This document shows, one piece after another, positions 46,001 through 57,343 of a DNA stretch of 64,000 bases; positions within the stretch are counted from its first letter, which is position 1, and each line of letters opens with the position of its first letter. The position numbers and the translations under genes were made by a program. Below the pieces are notes generated by a model that worked only from the letters and a program-made list of their open reading frames with translations, was not told where the DNA came from and ran no database searches. The DNA is from Colletotrichum lupini (taxonomy: Eukaryota > Ascomycota > Sordariomycetes > Glomerellales > Glomerellaceae), in the NCBI RefSeq assembly GCF_023278565.1, contig NC_064678.1, positions 6,448,001 through 6,512,000 on the forward strand, written 5' to 3'.

Positions 46001-49000
46001 TTCGCGCAGCCAAGTCTAACGGGCAACAGTCAAACAGACAGAGCTGGCGTCCAATGGAGATGAGCAAGGCCTGCGAATAGTTGCAATGCTCTATTGTTCC
46101 CTCAGGCTTGAAGCAGCGCATATCAAAATTTACCTTTCGAGAATCGCGAAACAGCGATGGGCCTCCGCGTCTCCTGAAAATGGCCAAACCACCCTGGTCG
46201 CCTGGTTCCGGAGCTTCGACATCCCAAGCTGGAAAGCTCTGACCGTGAGTCCACTTCTCATGCCGAATCTGGATGGGAACGGAGACGTTGTAGCATAGAT
46301 ATTAGGAAAACACAGACGAGCGAAGCAGGGTGACGAAACAACCTCGTAGGCACGGTGGCACGCAAAGTCACGATGGGATGGAATAGGATGGGATGGGGCT
46401 GATGGCAACCGCCTCATCCACAGCAGATCTTGGTTAGCCTTACTCTGCAGCGGGGCTGGGATCTTGGATGGATGGATCGCCGACTTTCCTCTTCTGAAAA
46501 ATCATTGCGACGCTCGAGGGGGTGTGAACCGTGAGGGGGTGCTTTTGCTAGCGTAGCCAGCTTGGCAGCTGGGCTTTGCTGCTCTGCTTGGATTAAAGTG
46601 CAGGGCGATGTTGCAATCCCAATATGGATGCGAGAACATCCGTGCTGCAATGACGGGCCAAAGCTCCAGAGTGCAGTTCCTACTTCCAAGTTTAACACGA
46701 GCCTTCGTCCGAAGGAGGACGTGGTGGTGTTGAGCGAGTCAAACCGACGAGTTGTACTGGCAGCCCGGTCCGAACTCTACTCTGCAAGCTCTGCAAGTTT
46801 GTTAGAGCGATCAGTGACGAATGACGAGCCGTGTCTGTGTGTCCCCCATCATGGCGTTTGCTCGAGTGGAAAATGTTTTTTGGCGGATGTGTCATAGATC
46901 TTCCCCGAGGAGGGTGCTGGCTTCGATTCTGCCTGACCCTCTGATGTCAGGGGCCTTGTCTGGTTGCTGATCCGGATCAGCAAGTTGAATTAGACTTCGC
47001 AGCAGCAGCGTGCCGTGTACCGTCTTCGAACCTCGTCTTGTGAGACATTGCGGCGCCAGATGTCATGCGTGCCATGTTCAGGCTCCGGCGATAGACGCCA
47101 ATCTATCGATCAAGGGTTCACCCGATTGAGGCGGGAGAGAGGGGCCTGGTCAAAGAATCCCGACTCAAACACAGTCACTGCATCTGTACCAAAGTTTCTA
47201 TCTTGGGGGAACCGGTGGGATGGTCGTCGCTTGGGCCGTTGGATTTTGGAACCGTGGAATTCCAGTTTACCTAGGTTGATAACATGTCCCGGCGCATTGT
47301 AGCGATGACACGGGTGAGCGACAGCTTCGGCGGCAACTCATCCGATGTTTAGTCTCGACAGCGACGGCAAGCGTTTGGGGGGCTCGAGTCCGACCCGGCC
47401 CAGTACCGGGGCGTCCTCGACTCTTCGGTCACCACAGGTGAGACCGAGAGAGAGGATAGCTCAGCTCACTCTGTCAGAGGGGACCCTGTCAGCCTGTTTG
47501 CTTGTCAAACCTGGGCTTGGCTTGCCTTTGCCTGGCGTGCTTGGATTGATTCTTGTTGGGACGTGCTTGGTGGATACGGAAACTGGCGATGCTGCTATTG
47601 ACAGGGCCGGTCTTTAATCATGTGGTCAACCTACCCCGGCCTCTGACCGCTGCCCCCTTTCGATCGTTAATCTCACCGATGATGGGCAATCGACTCAAGC
47701 GAAATGTGGTCAATGGATTCCCCTGGTCTTCAGCCCATGAGACCAAATACACCAAGACACCATTGGAAATCCTTAAGTGGGATTTGATCTGTATCCATAC
47801 TCGTACGAATACAGAATGTCAAGTTTGCTCTGCGTTTGCGGATGACAGGTGCATGATCCACGGGCTCCCGTCTCTGGCATCGGATCGTTGCCCCTTTTGT
47901 TGGTACACTTTCCATACATGTAATACGCATAATTTGACAGCTGTAAACTATTGGACTGGGAACTGAACGGTGCTATCGCACGTCCCCACGGGTCCCCTAG
48001 GGAAGGATTCGTTGTGTAAATGCGTTTGACGGCTGAGGCGCTTTGGCTTCAAACATTGTATACGGAAATTCAGACACGAGTCCACAGCACATATGACTGC
48101 GCGTCTAAGTGTGTTTCTGGGCAAATAAAAAAAATAGGTTACGTTTGTCAGAGTTTCCCTATGTACACAGTAAGTGGAAGCGAACCTGGCATGCTGGGTT
48201 GGCCCTCGCTGTGCAGCTCGTGATGGACGTGTACACGGACGCCAAGTGTCGAACGGATACATCATTGAACATGGAGTGGCAGGCCTCGGAAGTGGAGTTT
48301 GGCTTCGCCGCTTGCGTGCAGCGCCGCCGTGCTACCGTGAACATGTCGGCACAAGGTCAATCCCACTCTGTTCTACGAGAATCCTTCCGTGCCACACTGG
48401 TAGACCTCGTTGGAGTGGGTGAGGCCAAGCTGTCGCTGCCTTGAGGCTGGTGTTGTGTTGGAGCGGCATCGGTTCGTCGATGATCTATCCGTTTAAGGCA
48501 GCCGACTGTTGCACCTGATGGAAATGTCGTTTGCGCGTTTCTGCGTCTAGAGGTAGTATCGAGCAAATTGTAAAGACCCTGGTCTCCTTGCCATACTCTT
48601 GTGAAGTTGTGAAGTAGCATGTCATGATTCCCACCCAGGCCTCGCGGCTTTTCGCAGACCCCTCAAAGGCCTCGACATATATGAATGGAAAGATAACTTC
48701 CCGTGCCTACGACATCGTCGTCGTCGTCGTCGTAGAGAGAGGGTCTGTGAGTCGTAGACCTTACTGCCGTGATGTCCGTGTCCGTCCTAAGGCAAGTGAT
48801 GGACCTGTCGAAAGCGGCGCCTAGCCCGATGAAGTTCGTCCCTCATCCAAAAAGAGGCTCGTTCGCGAAGGGGACCCGACGATATGGACCAGTCCACATG
48901 GGAACGCTCAAGTCTGGACGAAACCGGTGCCCTCGCCACCGCAAAAAGCAAATCCTTCGTTCCAACTTTACGCGGGACAGACTCAATGATCGATTTTGGT

Positions 49001-49971
49001 CTTTTTTCTTCTTTTCTTTACTTTGGTTCTCTCAATGTCCTTCATGTTCCTCTCATTCTACCCCAAACACTGTCATCTCCAAGTGTTCAGTCGATACGAG
49101 TCAGGGAAGTAGCAGTGAAGGTCTCTCTGCTGCATCTCATGCGTCGCAAAATGAAGTCACAGCATCGCCTGAGTCGGTCTTAGATTGCTTGCTTTTGTCG
49201 CCTGCAGAGTCTGATGAGAACAGACGTTGGAAACGCTCGACCTCTTCCACGTTGCCTTTTGACCTGGTGGGCATGTACTCCGTAGGCACTAGCCGCGTCC
49301 TTGTCTCCGTCTTGAACGTGCTAGGCTCAAGCAAGTACAAGCAGTGCTTGCTCATTGATAAGATTGACTCCTTTTTGCAAGCATCTCAGCCACACCGTCC
49401 CCATCCCCAGACCATGTCGCAGTGGCAGAGCAGCAGCACGACAGCTCGAACAACGACTTCTGAAAGTGGGCGGTGGGCACGTAAGTAGCCCACTGTCCCA
49501 GTGGTCTAGCCCGCCCCTCTCTGTGAGAAAAAGAAAAAAGGATATTCCAGAATACGTGGAGCAATTCGTAAGGCCCGGAACATGGGCCCAGGTTCAGTCA
49601 GGGGCGTTCCTTTTGACCACCGCATATGGATGGGCCGCCCGTCTATCTGCTGGGTTCGGAAACGGCGGGATCGTGAATTGACACCGATATTTGCGAACCG
49701 AAGGAGCCAGCGGGCTGAAATTCTGAGTTGGCAAGGCATGAGCGGGCGGCGGGTGGTGCCATGGTGCGGAACGACGCCAGCCAGACCCCGTACCCTATGG
49801 GCAGAAAGGCGCTTGCATGGCACAACAAGCCTGCCTCTATGCAAAGTTGTTGCCAACTCTGCGATGATGCATTGTCCTGCGGCCGGCCAGCTCAACTATC
49901 AGCAGCCTCCTAATGAACGGTGGGCCTCTTGTTGTTGGCTGTGGCCGCTGTCCCGCACCAGGCTGTTTCAA
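43048..49971. other. Gene-poor island, left part
   Basis: About 6.9 kb with no convincing gene. Frames such as 44350-44808, 45210-45635, 47015-47302 and 48769-49488 are dense in Arg, Ser or Cys, overlap on both strands and show no domain, signal peptide plus mature sequence, or splice chain. A (TCG)n microsatellite lies at about 48713-48734. A lone box-B-like sequence is on the minus strand near 43600. Non-coding RNA or decayed genes are possible but not demonstrable. Confidence 0.4.
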
Positions 49972-49987
49972 GACATGTCGCCCACTA
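49972..49987. repeat. 16-bp direct repeat, left copy (candidate target-site duplication)
   Basis: The 16-mer gacatgtcgcccacta is repeated perfectly at 50842-50857. The two copies bracket the AT-rich insertion. Confidence 0.85.
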
Positions 49988-50841
49988 AGTACCTTATTAT
50001 CGAAGAAAGTTAATTCTTTCTAAGTTATAAGTATAAAAATATAGTTTTAATAAAATAGTATAGTACTTACTTAGTACTTAAATTAAGATACTTTTTTAAG
50101 CTTATTATAAAAAAAAGATAATTATATTACTAATTACTTATTATTAAAGTCCGTAACGCTATAGCTTTAATTATAATAGCTTTATTTATAATAAGTAAAA
50201 AGTCTAATTATAAGTCCTTTAAAAGCCTCTTTTTAAAAGTTATAAGAGCTTCTAAATATATTAAGTTAAAATACTTATTAAAATATTAATAACTAAACTA
50301 ACCCTATAATAAAGGCCTTAATAAAAAAACTAAGAAACGAACTAAGAAATAATACTAAAATCCTTATTAATATTAAATATAATTTATAAAGCATAGTAAC
50401 GTAGCTATAAAATATTATTAATATATTTTATATTAAAAAGGGTATTATTAATATTAATAAAATAAATAGGGCTATATTAATATAATATCTTAACTTTTTT
50501 TTATAACTCGAGGATTATTATTTTAAATAGTATTAAAAATTTATTAAAAAGCTCTCTTAAGTACTTTAATATATTTATTATTATTTTTATAATAATAAGA
50601 CTTTTAGTACTTATATATAAATATAAGTTACTTATTTTTAAATAGTAATATTAACTTATTAATAAGCTATTAAAATTACGATTTTAATAATCCCTTAACA
50701 AGAGAGAGGGTAGAATAGAGGAAAAGATAGGTAATTTATAAAAAGAGTTAAGGTTAAATAGTGCGGAATTCGAGGGCAGGGTAGCGTCTATATATACTGC
50801 GGCAATCCTCTAGTAATGCAAAACGATGGAGTTAAACAGTG
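49988..50841. mobile_element. AT-rich inserted element, probable RIP-degraded transposon relic
   Basis: This 854-bp interval between two perfect 16-bp direct repeats differs sharply from its flanks. From about 50010 to 50690 it is overwhelmingly A/T, with very frequent TA dinucleotides and no open frame. The last 150 bases (50695-50841) return to ordinary composition. No terminal inverted repeat joins the two ends by eye (start agtaccttattatcg, end ggagttaaacagtg). TA-rich decay is the hallmark of repeat-induced point mutation in ascomycetes. A 16-bp duplication without inverted repeats would fit a non-LTR element, but class is uncertain. Confidence 0.65.
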
Positions 50842-50857
50842 GACATGTCGCCCACTA
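50842..50857. repeat. 16-bp direct repeat, right copy (candidate target-site duplication)
   Basis: It is identical to 49972-49987. Beyond it, sequence composition is normal again. Confidence 0.85.
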
Positions 50858-53043
50858 TACGTCCAATTCTGCTGCTTCGAGAAGGACTAATAGTGATAGG
50901 TCATCCGCATACTGGGGAATTCTGAGACAAGACCAGGACAGAAGCGGATGAGCGAAGTCACCTGCGATCCATCGGATAATGGCCCTCACAACGGCCAGAG
51001 GCGGTGTCTCTCTGTACGGAGTTGACTGCGAATTCTAGGCCGGTACTCAGTATTGGCTCTGAAATGCTCATATTCGTGGGTATGAGTGCAGCTTGTGGAG
51101 AGGCAACAAGGCTAAGGGTTATGACGGTTGATCGGGACACGAATCGCTACTGAAGCTATTGCCAACAAGTGCCGTTACTACGATGACCGGCGCGAGCAAA
51201 TTTGCAACCCAGAGCTGAACTTCGCAAATTGAATGCGGCGTGCGGTCCACGGATAGACAGAGGCCCAAAGCGCTCAGCGACCGACCCTTCAGACGTCGAT
51301 GAACATGATTTCATGGAATAATGACTGTTGAGCCTTGAGGTCCAGGATTTTTCTGCTGAATGGCGTCGCTGATCATCCCCGATGAGACTGTGGAAAGTAT
51401 GCCCACTGCCCGTAATGGGCAAGGACTCCTCCACACTTCTTCAGGGGCCCCGGCGATGCCCTGTAGAGATCATTCATTGGAAACCTGGGAGGGCATTCAC
51501 GAGTCCCTCGGTTGGCGACTGGGGGGCAGAAGACTCGAGGAGGGGCGCGGTTTCGCGCATCCACGGCCATTCAGCCCCCTGCTTGACCTTCGCTGTCAAA
51601 TTGATTAAAAGAATATTAGGCGGTGATTGCGAGTGTCATCGTTGTCGTCTTCACGCTCTCGTCATCCATCCGTTTGTTTGTATCGAGCAGATGCCCCGTG
51701 CTTCCCGTGTCTCGTCCGTCCTGTTTCCGTTCCTCTCTGCCAGCTGATCCCCTTGGGTCTTTGGCCTGAGGGTTGCAACCATTGTCAGTGGTGAATCCTT
51801 AGGGGCCAGTCCGTAGTCGACTATTTGTGTACGTATAGGTATAGGCACTTCCTCCTTTGCAATATCAAAATCATGGTTCAGGGGTGTGTTTCCGCCGGCC
51901 GACAACCCCTGCCTTAGCCCCGGGTGTCGTTGTGCAGCGCGGGAGGGGACCAAGAAAGTGCCAGGCCGAGGGCCGGTCATTGGAGCCAGCACGAGGAGGT
52001 ACGGATACTTGGAGGAGAGAGACGATTCTGGCGTTCGCGGTCTGTCCGACGTGCTCTTCTGCATTCCCACCGTCTCGTGTGGCTTGCAAGGATTGCGTGC
52101 GGTGGACCGCCACCATCCATGCAGAATCTGGACGGCTTCCCACCCTAATCACCTGCAAGTCAGGCAGTCCCCAGCCAAGGAGGGGAGATGTATCGAGGCG
52201 AAAAAAGGTGGATGACTTTAGAGTAAAGGGTAAGAGGGTGCGGTATGTAAGGTTCAGGTGGCCATCCAAGAGGCCGTCACGCACGTCAAAGTGCCTTGGT
52301 GCTGGGTGTGAAATTTCCAAGTTCCATTTCCCTTTTCCCCCAATATCATAATCGCTGTTCCCTCCCAACACCCACACTTTCCGAGGAAGAGGGAGGGCCC
52401 TTGGATCTGTTTTCTCTCGAGTCCTTACTCTTTTCCGCCTCATAGGTCTCATATTCGACACGTGGAGGAGCAGCCCATCCGAAGAATTAGCTTGAAAGCC
52501 GAAAGAGCCCGTCTGGCCCGGACCGATCTGGAAATTGTGCCGGTGGAGACGCAAACAGGAGTTTGGCTTATTACCCCCCTTGGTCCTGGGCGCCTTCGTA
52601 TGACGGCCATCGTCCCATTTCTTTGTGTCGCCGTCGGAGTGGGAGGATCGCTCGGGAGGATTCTACTCAGCTGTGCAACCGAACCCTTACCACGAACGAA
52701 AGAAACCAACAAGAAGCTAAGCAGCAAATTGTCATTCGTGGGACAGGAAACATTGAACACCAATACCAAAATCGCATGGAGAATTGTCGACCTGTCTGGC
52801 TCACCAAAACCGCATGCATCGATAGCGCGGGTTGTCAACCTGCTTTGACAAGGTAGTTCCCTCCACATCCAAATTCACGAAGCTCTACCATATGAAAATC
52901 CGCCCGGCCAAACCTACGAGCCAAAGCAGCCTTTCTACCCAATGCTCTTTGCTGCTCTTGGCAAGAAGAGGCTTTCGCGAGAAGGAAAAGAAGACCTGGG
53001 CTGACCAGAAGGACAGAGGTCGCCGCCGCGCCGGTTCGTCGAG
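50858..53043. other. Gene-poor island, right part, and upstream region of the disordered protein gene
   Basis: No convincing gene. Frames at 51382-51747, 51857-52351 and 52462-52848 overlap antisense frames and carry no domain. The last kilobase is presumably promoter and leader of the gene at 53044. Confidence 0.4.
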
Positions 53044-55851
53044 ATGGGGCGAACCTCTAAATTCACATTCCCCGTCCCCGGGAGGAAACAGAAACCACCG
53101 TTTGGCCCGATTGTGTCGGGGCCCATGTCGAAAGCGCAAAAGATTCTGGGAACCGCCGAGATCAATATCGACGCTCCGCGACAATGGGATTCCGCCTCCA
53201 ACTCCGGCATCAGCGTATGCGTATCTGAAAGCACGGCGACTTATAACCCGAGCGAAAGAAGCCGAGGAGTGATGCGCCATGAAGAGGAGGGCAGTTACGC
53301 AGGGAATAATCGCAGTAGGAACAACAACACGAACGCGCAATGGGAACAGGAGTCCGAGATCGTGCCGGCTTTCTTGACGAACCGATTCGCACAGCTGAAC
53401 ACCGAAGGCAGCCAGCGAGAGTTTACGACTGAAACATCAAGCCTCGCCCGACGTGGTTCAAACTCGACCATCACTTCGTGGTACGACAAGACGAAGATGC
53501 CGCTTTCGATATCGCAGCAGACATCCTCCTCCGCCATGGCAAAGGGCCTGCCGCAGAAGGCCAACGCAGTGCTCGATATTGAAGGCCATTCATCGACCAA
53601 TATGCCAGCACCGTTGAACCTGAAAGCCAAGAAGAGGCCGAGTCGACTAGATCTTGGGCCATTGTTGTCTCGGGCTAAGCACAATAGCTTCAAGGGCAAA
53701 TCCGACCCTCAGCGAACGAGCTCCGTACATGGACACGAGTACACCAACCGATCGCCCTCGCTCGCGTCGGTCACCTCACCCAAGAGCACACCACCGCCGA
53801 TTCAGCAAAGAATCGAGAGGAAATTAACGAGGAAGAGCACGTACGACAGCCTGAACTCGACCGGAAGCCGGCCGAGAACAGGTTCCAGCAGCCGCAGAGG
53901 CGCCAACGACATCAGCACATTGCCCAACCTATATGAGCATTACGAGCAAATGTCCTTTGACTCAGTCCTGGGACATGATGGTCCTTTGGCTGCTGCATCT
54001 ACTCACTCTCTGAATAGTGTCGCTCACACACCACTTAGATCGCCGTCTACCACAGACCACCAAAGGAGGAACTTCTCGAGGCCTCCTCTGAGACAAGATG
54101 GGACGACGTCAACATACCAACCTCAATTCGGACCGTTACCAGAGTCTACTGCCGCATCAACCAGCCACCAACAGACGCTGCCCGATCGCGATTGCGCATC
54201 AAGCGTTTCAAGTCGCTACACCAAGACGTCAAAAGCCTCCAAGCGAACAAGTCAGAGTCTGAACGGTTCTGATCTGATGGAGAAGAGTGTTTTGTCGCTG
54301 TCCTCAGACTCGGAAGATGATTTCTTCCCCGACTCCGTGTCGAAGTTCACCGGGGGCTCTCGCAGCAGTGATGCGGGAAGTTTGGCTCCTTCATCGCTAA
54401 GATCGACACACTCTCGAGATGCCCCGTCATTGGGACAAGGCTCAAGGAAGTCTGTCAAACACGCCAGCTTTGCCCCGAACAATACATATCTCACCATCCC
54501 TAGCAAATCGCCGCCCAGCAAGCCACCAAGCGTCAACGCGCGCATGAGTTCGTTACCTTCAACTACATATCGGCCCCCGCCGGCTGCGTCAAACCGGTCA
54601 TCACAATATTCGACCATGTCGACATCAACCACTGACTCGCTCAATAACTCTCTGAACAGCTCTTTGAACAGCTCTCTGAATAACCGACAAAGTCGTGCGA
54701 GTTACGGTGTTCAGGAGGCGCGCGTAATTGCGGTGCTTCCTCCACAAGAATCACACACCATCCCGGATCGTATGATGAGCAACCCACCCCAGCGCATGCT
54801 GTCCACAAAGTCTTCCTCTGTCCATTCGGTCGACCAGCCAACGCCGCCCATGAGCCCGACATCAGTAGAGTCCTTTATGAGCTCCGGCGGTGGCGCCGCC
54901 GCGGACGCCAACAACACTGCAGATTCTCGCTTCATGGCCGTAACCCGACAGGAAGAGATGCTGCTCGCGGCTCTCCGGATGAAGCGCGCTCGCATGCGCG
55001 AATCGATCCTGGCCGAATACGAAGACGAGTCGAGAAGTTCTTCATTCCATCAGCGCAACTCGTCGCAGGGCACCATCACCGAGATGGACTGGCCCGAACC
55101 CCCGCAGACCCTGCGTCATCAGACATCAGCAACCTCGAACAGCACCATCAAGGCCGGATCGCGCGCCTCTGACAGTCGTCCGGCATCTTTAGTCAGAGGC
55201 CGGAGCCATCAACGCAGCAACTCCCGCCACCTTGACTTTCCCGCGCCCTCGTCGCAGCCGGTATCCGGCGCATCCTCGAGGACGGGCAGCATGCGCAAGA
55301 TGAGACCGGTCCAAGAGATGACACAGTCGAGCGAGTCGCCCAAGCAGGAGCGGATTCTGCTGTACTTGGACAGGCCGGTGGGCAACGTCAACTCAATGGA
55401 CTTTGCGGAGCCAAGCCCGGATCTGAGCGACTTCATGGACTTTGACAATGTCAGCGAGGAAGACGAGGAGTTCACGAGCGGCATGTCCATGTTCCGGAAC
55501 CGGGACCACCACCGCTTCACCATGGGCGCCGTGGGCAACAAGAGCCGGGGACGGATGCTCATGACGGGCGAGAGGGTCCGCCACGAGTCTTCGCCGCTAA
55601 GACCGAGGGGCGACGACGACGGCGATTTCGGAAGCCGGAGCGCGAGCACGAAGAGGGCGCCGGCTACCGAGATTGTCGAGAGCGACAGCGACGTCGAGCC
55701 GATGTTTGGGATCCCGAGGCCAGATTCGCCCGTGTCGCCTGAGGGGACCCTGGGCCTTCCTCACCAAGGGCTGTCAAAGAAGAAAGCTGTCCGGCTCAGC
55801 GCGGTCGGCAACGCGGGGGTTGAAGCCGGCTGGTGGGGTGACGACGGTTGA
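53044..55851 (+). CDS. Large intrinsically disordered Ser-rich protein, function unknown
   Basis: A single exon of 935 residues. I do not recognise the family. Composition is dominated by Ser, Arg, Thr, Pro and Asn, with no transmembrane helix, signal peptide or catalytic motif. Visible landmarks: a start MGRTSKFTFPVPGRKQKPP, many RxxS and SP phosphosite-like segments, and a Ser-Leu-Asn repeat at 532-547 (four SLN units in tandem, roughly 12-nt DNA units at 54637-54684). A short ordered-looking helix follows at about 635-660 (TRQEEMLLAALRMKRARMRESILAEYE). An acidic patch (about 797-810, DFMDFDNVSEEDEEF) comes next, and the C terminus ends EAGWWGDDG. The EEMLLAALRMKRARMRE helix is the most likely conserved core, perhaps a protein-binding coiled coil. 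Uninterrupted length over 2.8 kb with third-position GC preference supports a real gene. Confidence 0.78.
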   Translation: MGRTSKFTFPVPGRKQKPPFGPIVSGPMSKAQKILGTAEINIDAPRQWDSASNSGISVCVSESTATYNPSERSRGVMRHEEEGSYAGNNRSRNNNTNAQWEQESEIVPAFLTNRFAQLNTEGSQREFTTETSSLARRGSNSTITSWYDKTKMPLSISQQTSSSAMAKGLPQKANAVLDIEGHSSTNMPAPLNLKAKKRPSRLDLGPLLSRAKHNSFKGKSDPQRTSSVHGHEYTNRSPSLASVTSPKSTPPPIQQRIERKLTRKSTYDSLNSTGSRPRTGSSSRRGANDISTLPNLYEHYEQMSFDSVLGHDGPLAAASTHSLNSVAHTPLRSPSTTDHQRRNFSRPPLRQDGTTSTYQPQFGPLPESTAASTSHQQTLPDRDCASSVSSRYTKTSKASKRTSQSLNGSDLMEKSVLSLSSDSEDDFFPDSVSKFTGGSRSSDAGSLAPSSLRSTHSRDAPSLGQGSRKSVKHASFAPNNTYLTIPSKSPPSKPPSVNARMSSLPSTTYRPPPAASNRSSQYSTMSTSTTDSLNNSLNSSLNSSLNNRQSRASYGVQEARVIAVLPPQESHTIPDRMMSNPPQRMLSTKSSSVHSVDQPTPPMSPTSVESFMSSGGGAAADANNTADSRFMAVTRQEEMLLAALRMKRARMRESILAEYEDESRSSSFHQRNSSQGTITEMDWPEPPQTLRHQTSATSNSTIKAGSRASDSRPASLVRGRSHQRSNSRHLDFPAPSSQPVSGASSRTGSMRKMRPVQEMTQSSESPKQERILLYLDRPVGNVNSMDFAEPSPDLSDFMDFDNVSEEDEEFTSGMSMFRNRDHHRFTMGAVGNKSRGRMLMTGERVRHESSPLRPRGDDDGDFGSRSASTKRAPATEIVESDSDVEPMFGIPRPDSPVSPEGTLGLPHQGLSKKKAVRLSAVGNAGVEAGWWGDDG

Positions 55852-56780
55852 TCTGTTTGCAGTTGATGAAGGAATTTTTTCCAAAACCAGGGAGGCCTTC
55901 TTTGTCTCTCTCGTCGTGTGGGAACGATTTCCTGATAAATCTTCTTCATGATACCCCTGCACATGAACAAAACGTCTCTTTTCTTTTTCTCTTTGTCAAT
56001 AACAAGATCCTCCTGCTGTACAAAAGATTCTCTTAACGGATACAACCAAGACGCGAGGTGTTATTGGGGCCCAAAGGACGGCGGGATGGGATAATTGTGA
56101 TTCGGAAATCTGGATGAAGCGGGAGGCCAGGGGCATCTTTTGCATGAGCCATTTGCATTTTTTTTATTTACTTGTTCTTTTTGACCCTCGATGTAGGGGT
56201 TACCCGGCATTACGCCCAGTCGAAACCTTTTCTATTGAATGTAATACTATTACACGGTACTCTCGGATGGGAGGGAGGAGCGGCGTAATGAGAGCATCAA
56301 ACAACTAGGGGGAGGCGAAGGCCTTCGAGATTGAGGTCGCTGGCTGAGGAGAATACAGCAGAGTGTTGTGAGAGCCATAGTCCAAGTCGGTGATGGGATA
56401 GACCATCGCGCGATGACTGAGCATATAGTCATTCGATAACGAAATCACCTCAACCTTATGAATGTCTGCCTTTTCTCATTCCATAGCCAACGCCATTTGG
56501 TACCTTCTTATATACTTGATTGACATGCCCTTGACGAGCGCTCAAGGCCTTTCATTTACTTCATCATGACTTTGCTCATGAGTGTATGTTTTTGATCAGT
56601 AGCGGTAATGCTTTGAAAGTATCGAAGTAGTGTCAAATTTGATGGTAACATCACGCAAGAAATAAAGAGATTTGGTCAAGGCGATTCAAATCCAATGTAC
56701 CTTAGGTATATATAGATAGATAGATATATATATATGTACGCCAGTGACGGTCACAATATGCTCAACCTCGACTAGATACC
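55852..56780. other. 3' flank of the disordered protein gene and spacer
   Basis: No gene is seen. A TA/GATA microsatellite (TATATATAGATAGATAG, then TA repeats) occupies about 56707-56735. Confidence 0.45.
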
Positions 56781-56914
56781 AAAAAATAGTTCACCCCCAG
56801 TGGGGGCTACATCTCTGGTGCTCAGGCTGGGAATCGAACTTGAACTGTAGCCTGTCGTCGAGTAGGCTGTTGGCGTAAGTAATTGTTGAGCTTGAACCAC
56901 TCCATCACCCAGCC
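56781..56914 (-). mobile_element. tRNA-derived SINE candidate, family B, copy 2
   Basis: A minus-strand copy of the repeat at 42911-43047. Reading on the minus strand it begins GGCTGGGTGATGGAGTGG, shares CTACTCGACGACAGGCT, has box B AAGTTCGATTCCCAGCC, then TGAGCACCAGAGATGTAGCC and GGGGGTGAACTATTTTTT. The 5' GGCTGGG and the CCCAGCC after box B are complementary, but the standard cloverleaf spacing is not kept, so it is a tRNA-derived repeat and not a tRNA gene. Confidence 0.65.
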
Positions 56915-57239
56915 AGTCGGGCCTGATCAATCGACCTAGGAAGTTGCCTGTTGCGCTGGTGACAGGAATGGGCTTGTGTGCATATACGAAGGCATTGTCT
57001 CCTGGTGTATTGTGTTGGACCGGATGAATATACCCAGGTTCACGTGATCGTGAGACTCTAACAACAACGCCCGCGCCATTCGTTCCCTTTGGTTCATCAC
57101 CCTCATTTGCCCATCAATCTCCGGCTCAATCATGCGGCTTGACGCAGTTAAACAGACACACGATAGCAACGTTCAATAAGTATAGATAAAGTAGGATGAT
57201 CTCAACAAGGGGATGATATGATACGGTCAGAGCGGCATG

Positions 57240-57258
57240 CCCCGCATCCGACGCGGGG
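57240..57258. promoter_or_regulatory. Inverted pair of CreA-type sites upstream of the GH3 gene
   Basis: CCCCGC at 57240-57245 and GCGGGG at 57253-57258 are perfect inverted copies of a SYGGRG carbon-repressor consensus with a 7-base spacer, about 86 bases upstream of the xylosidase ATG. Paired CreA sites are known to mediate glucose repression of xylanolytic genes. The function here is inferred. Confidence 0.5.
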
Positions 57259-57343
57259 TAGAGATAGCAATTGAACGATCAGATCTGCAAGGGCGTCCGA
57301 ACCTCATCCTCCTCTCATGTAAACAATATGTGTAGCTCATACG

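Noticed and set aside
48769..49488. 239-codon plus-strand frame in the gene-poor island
   Set aside because: Low-complexity Ser/Arg-rich, overlapped by other frames, no domain or start context.
52462..52848. Possible upstream exon of the disordered protein gene
   Set aside because: No donor/acceptor pair joins it in frame to 53044, and its sequence is unlike the downstream protein.
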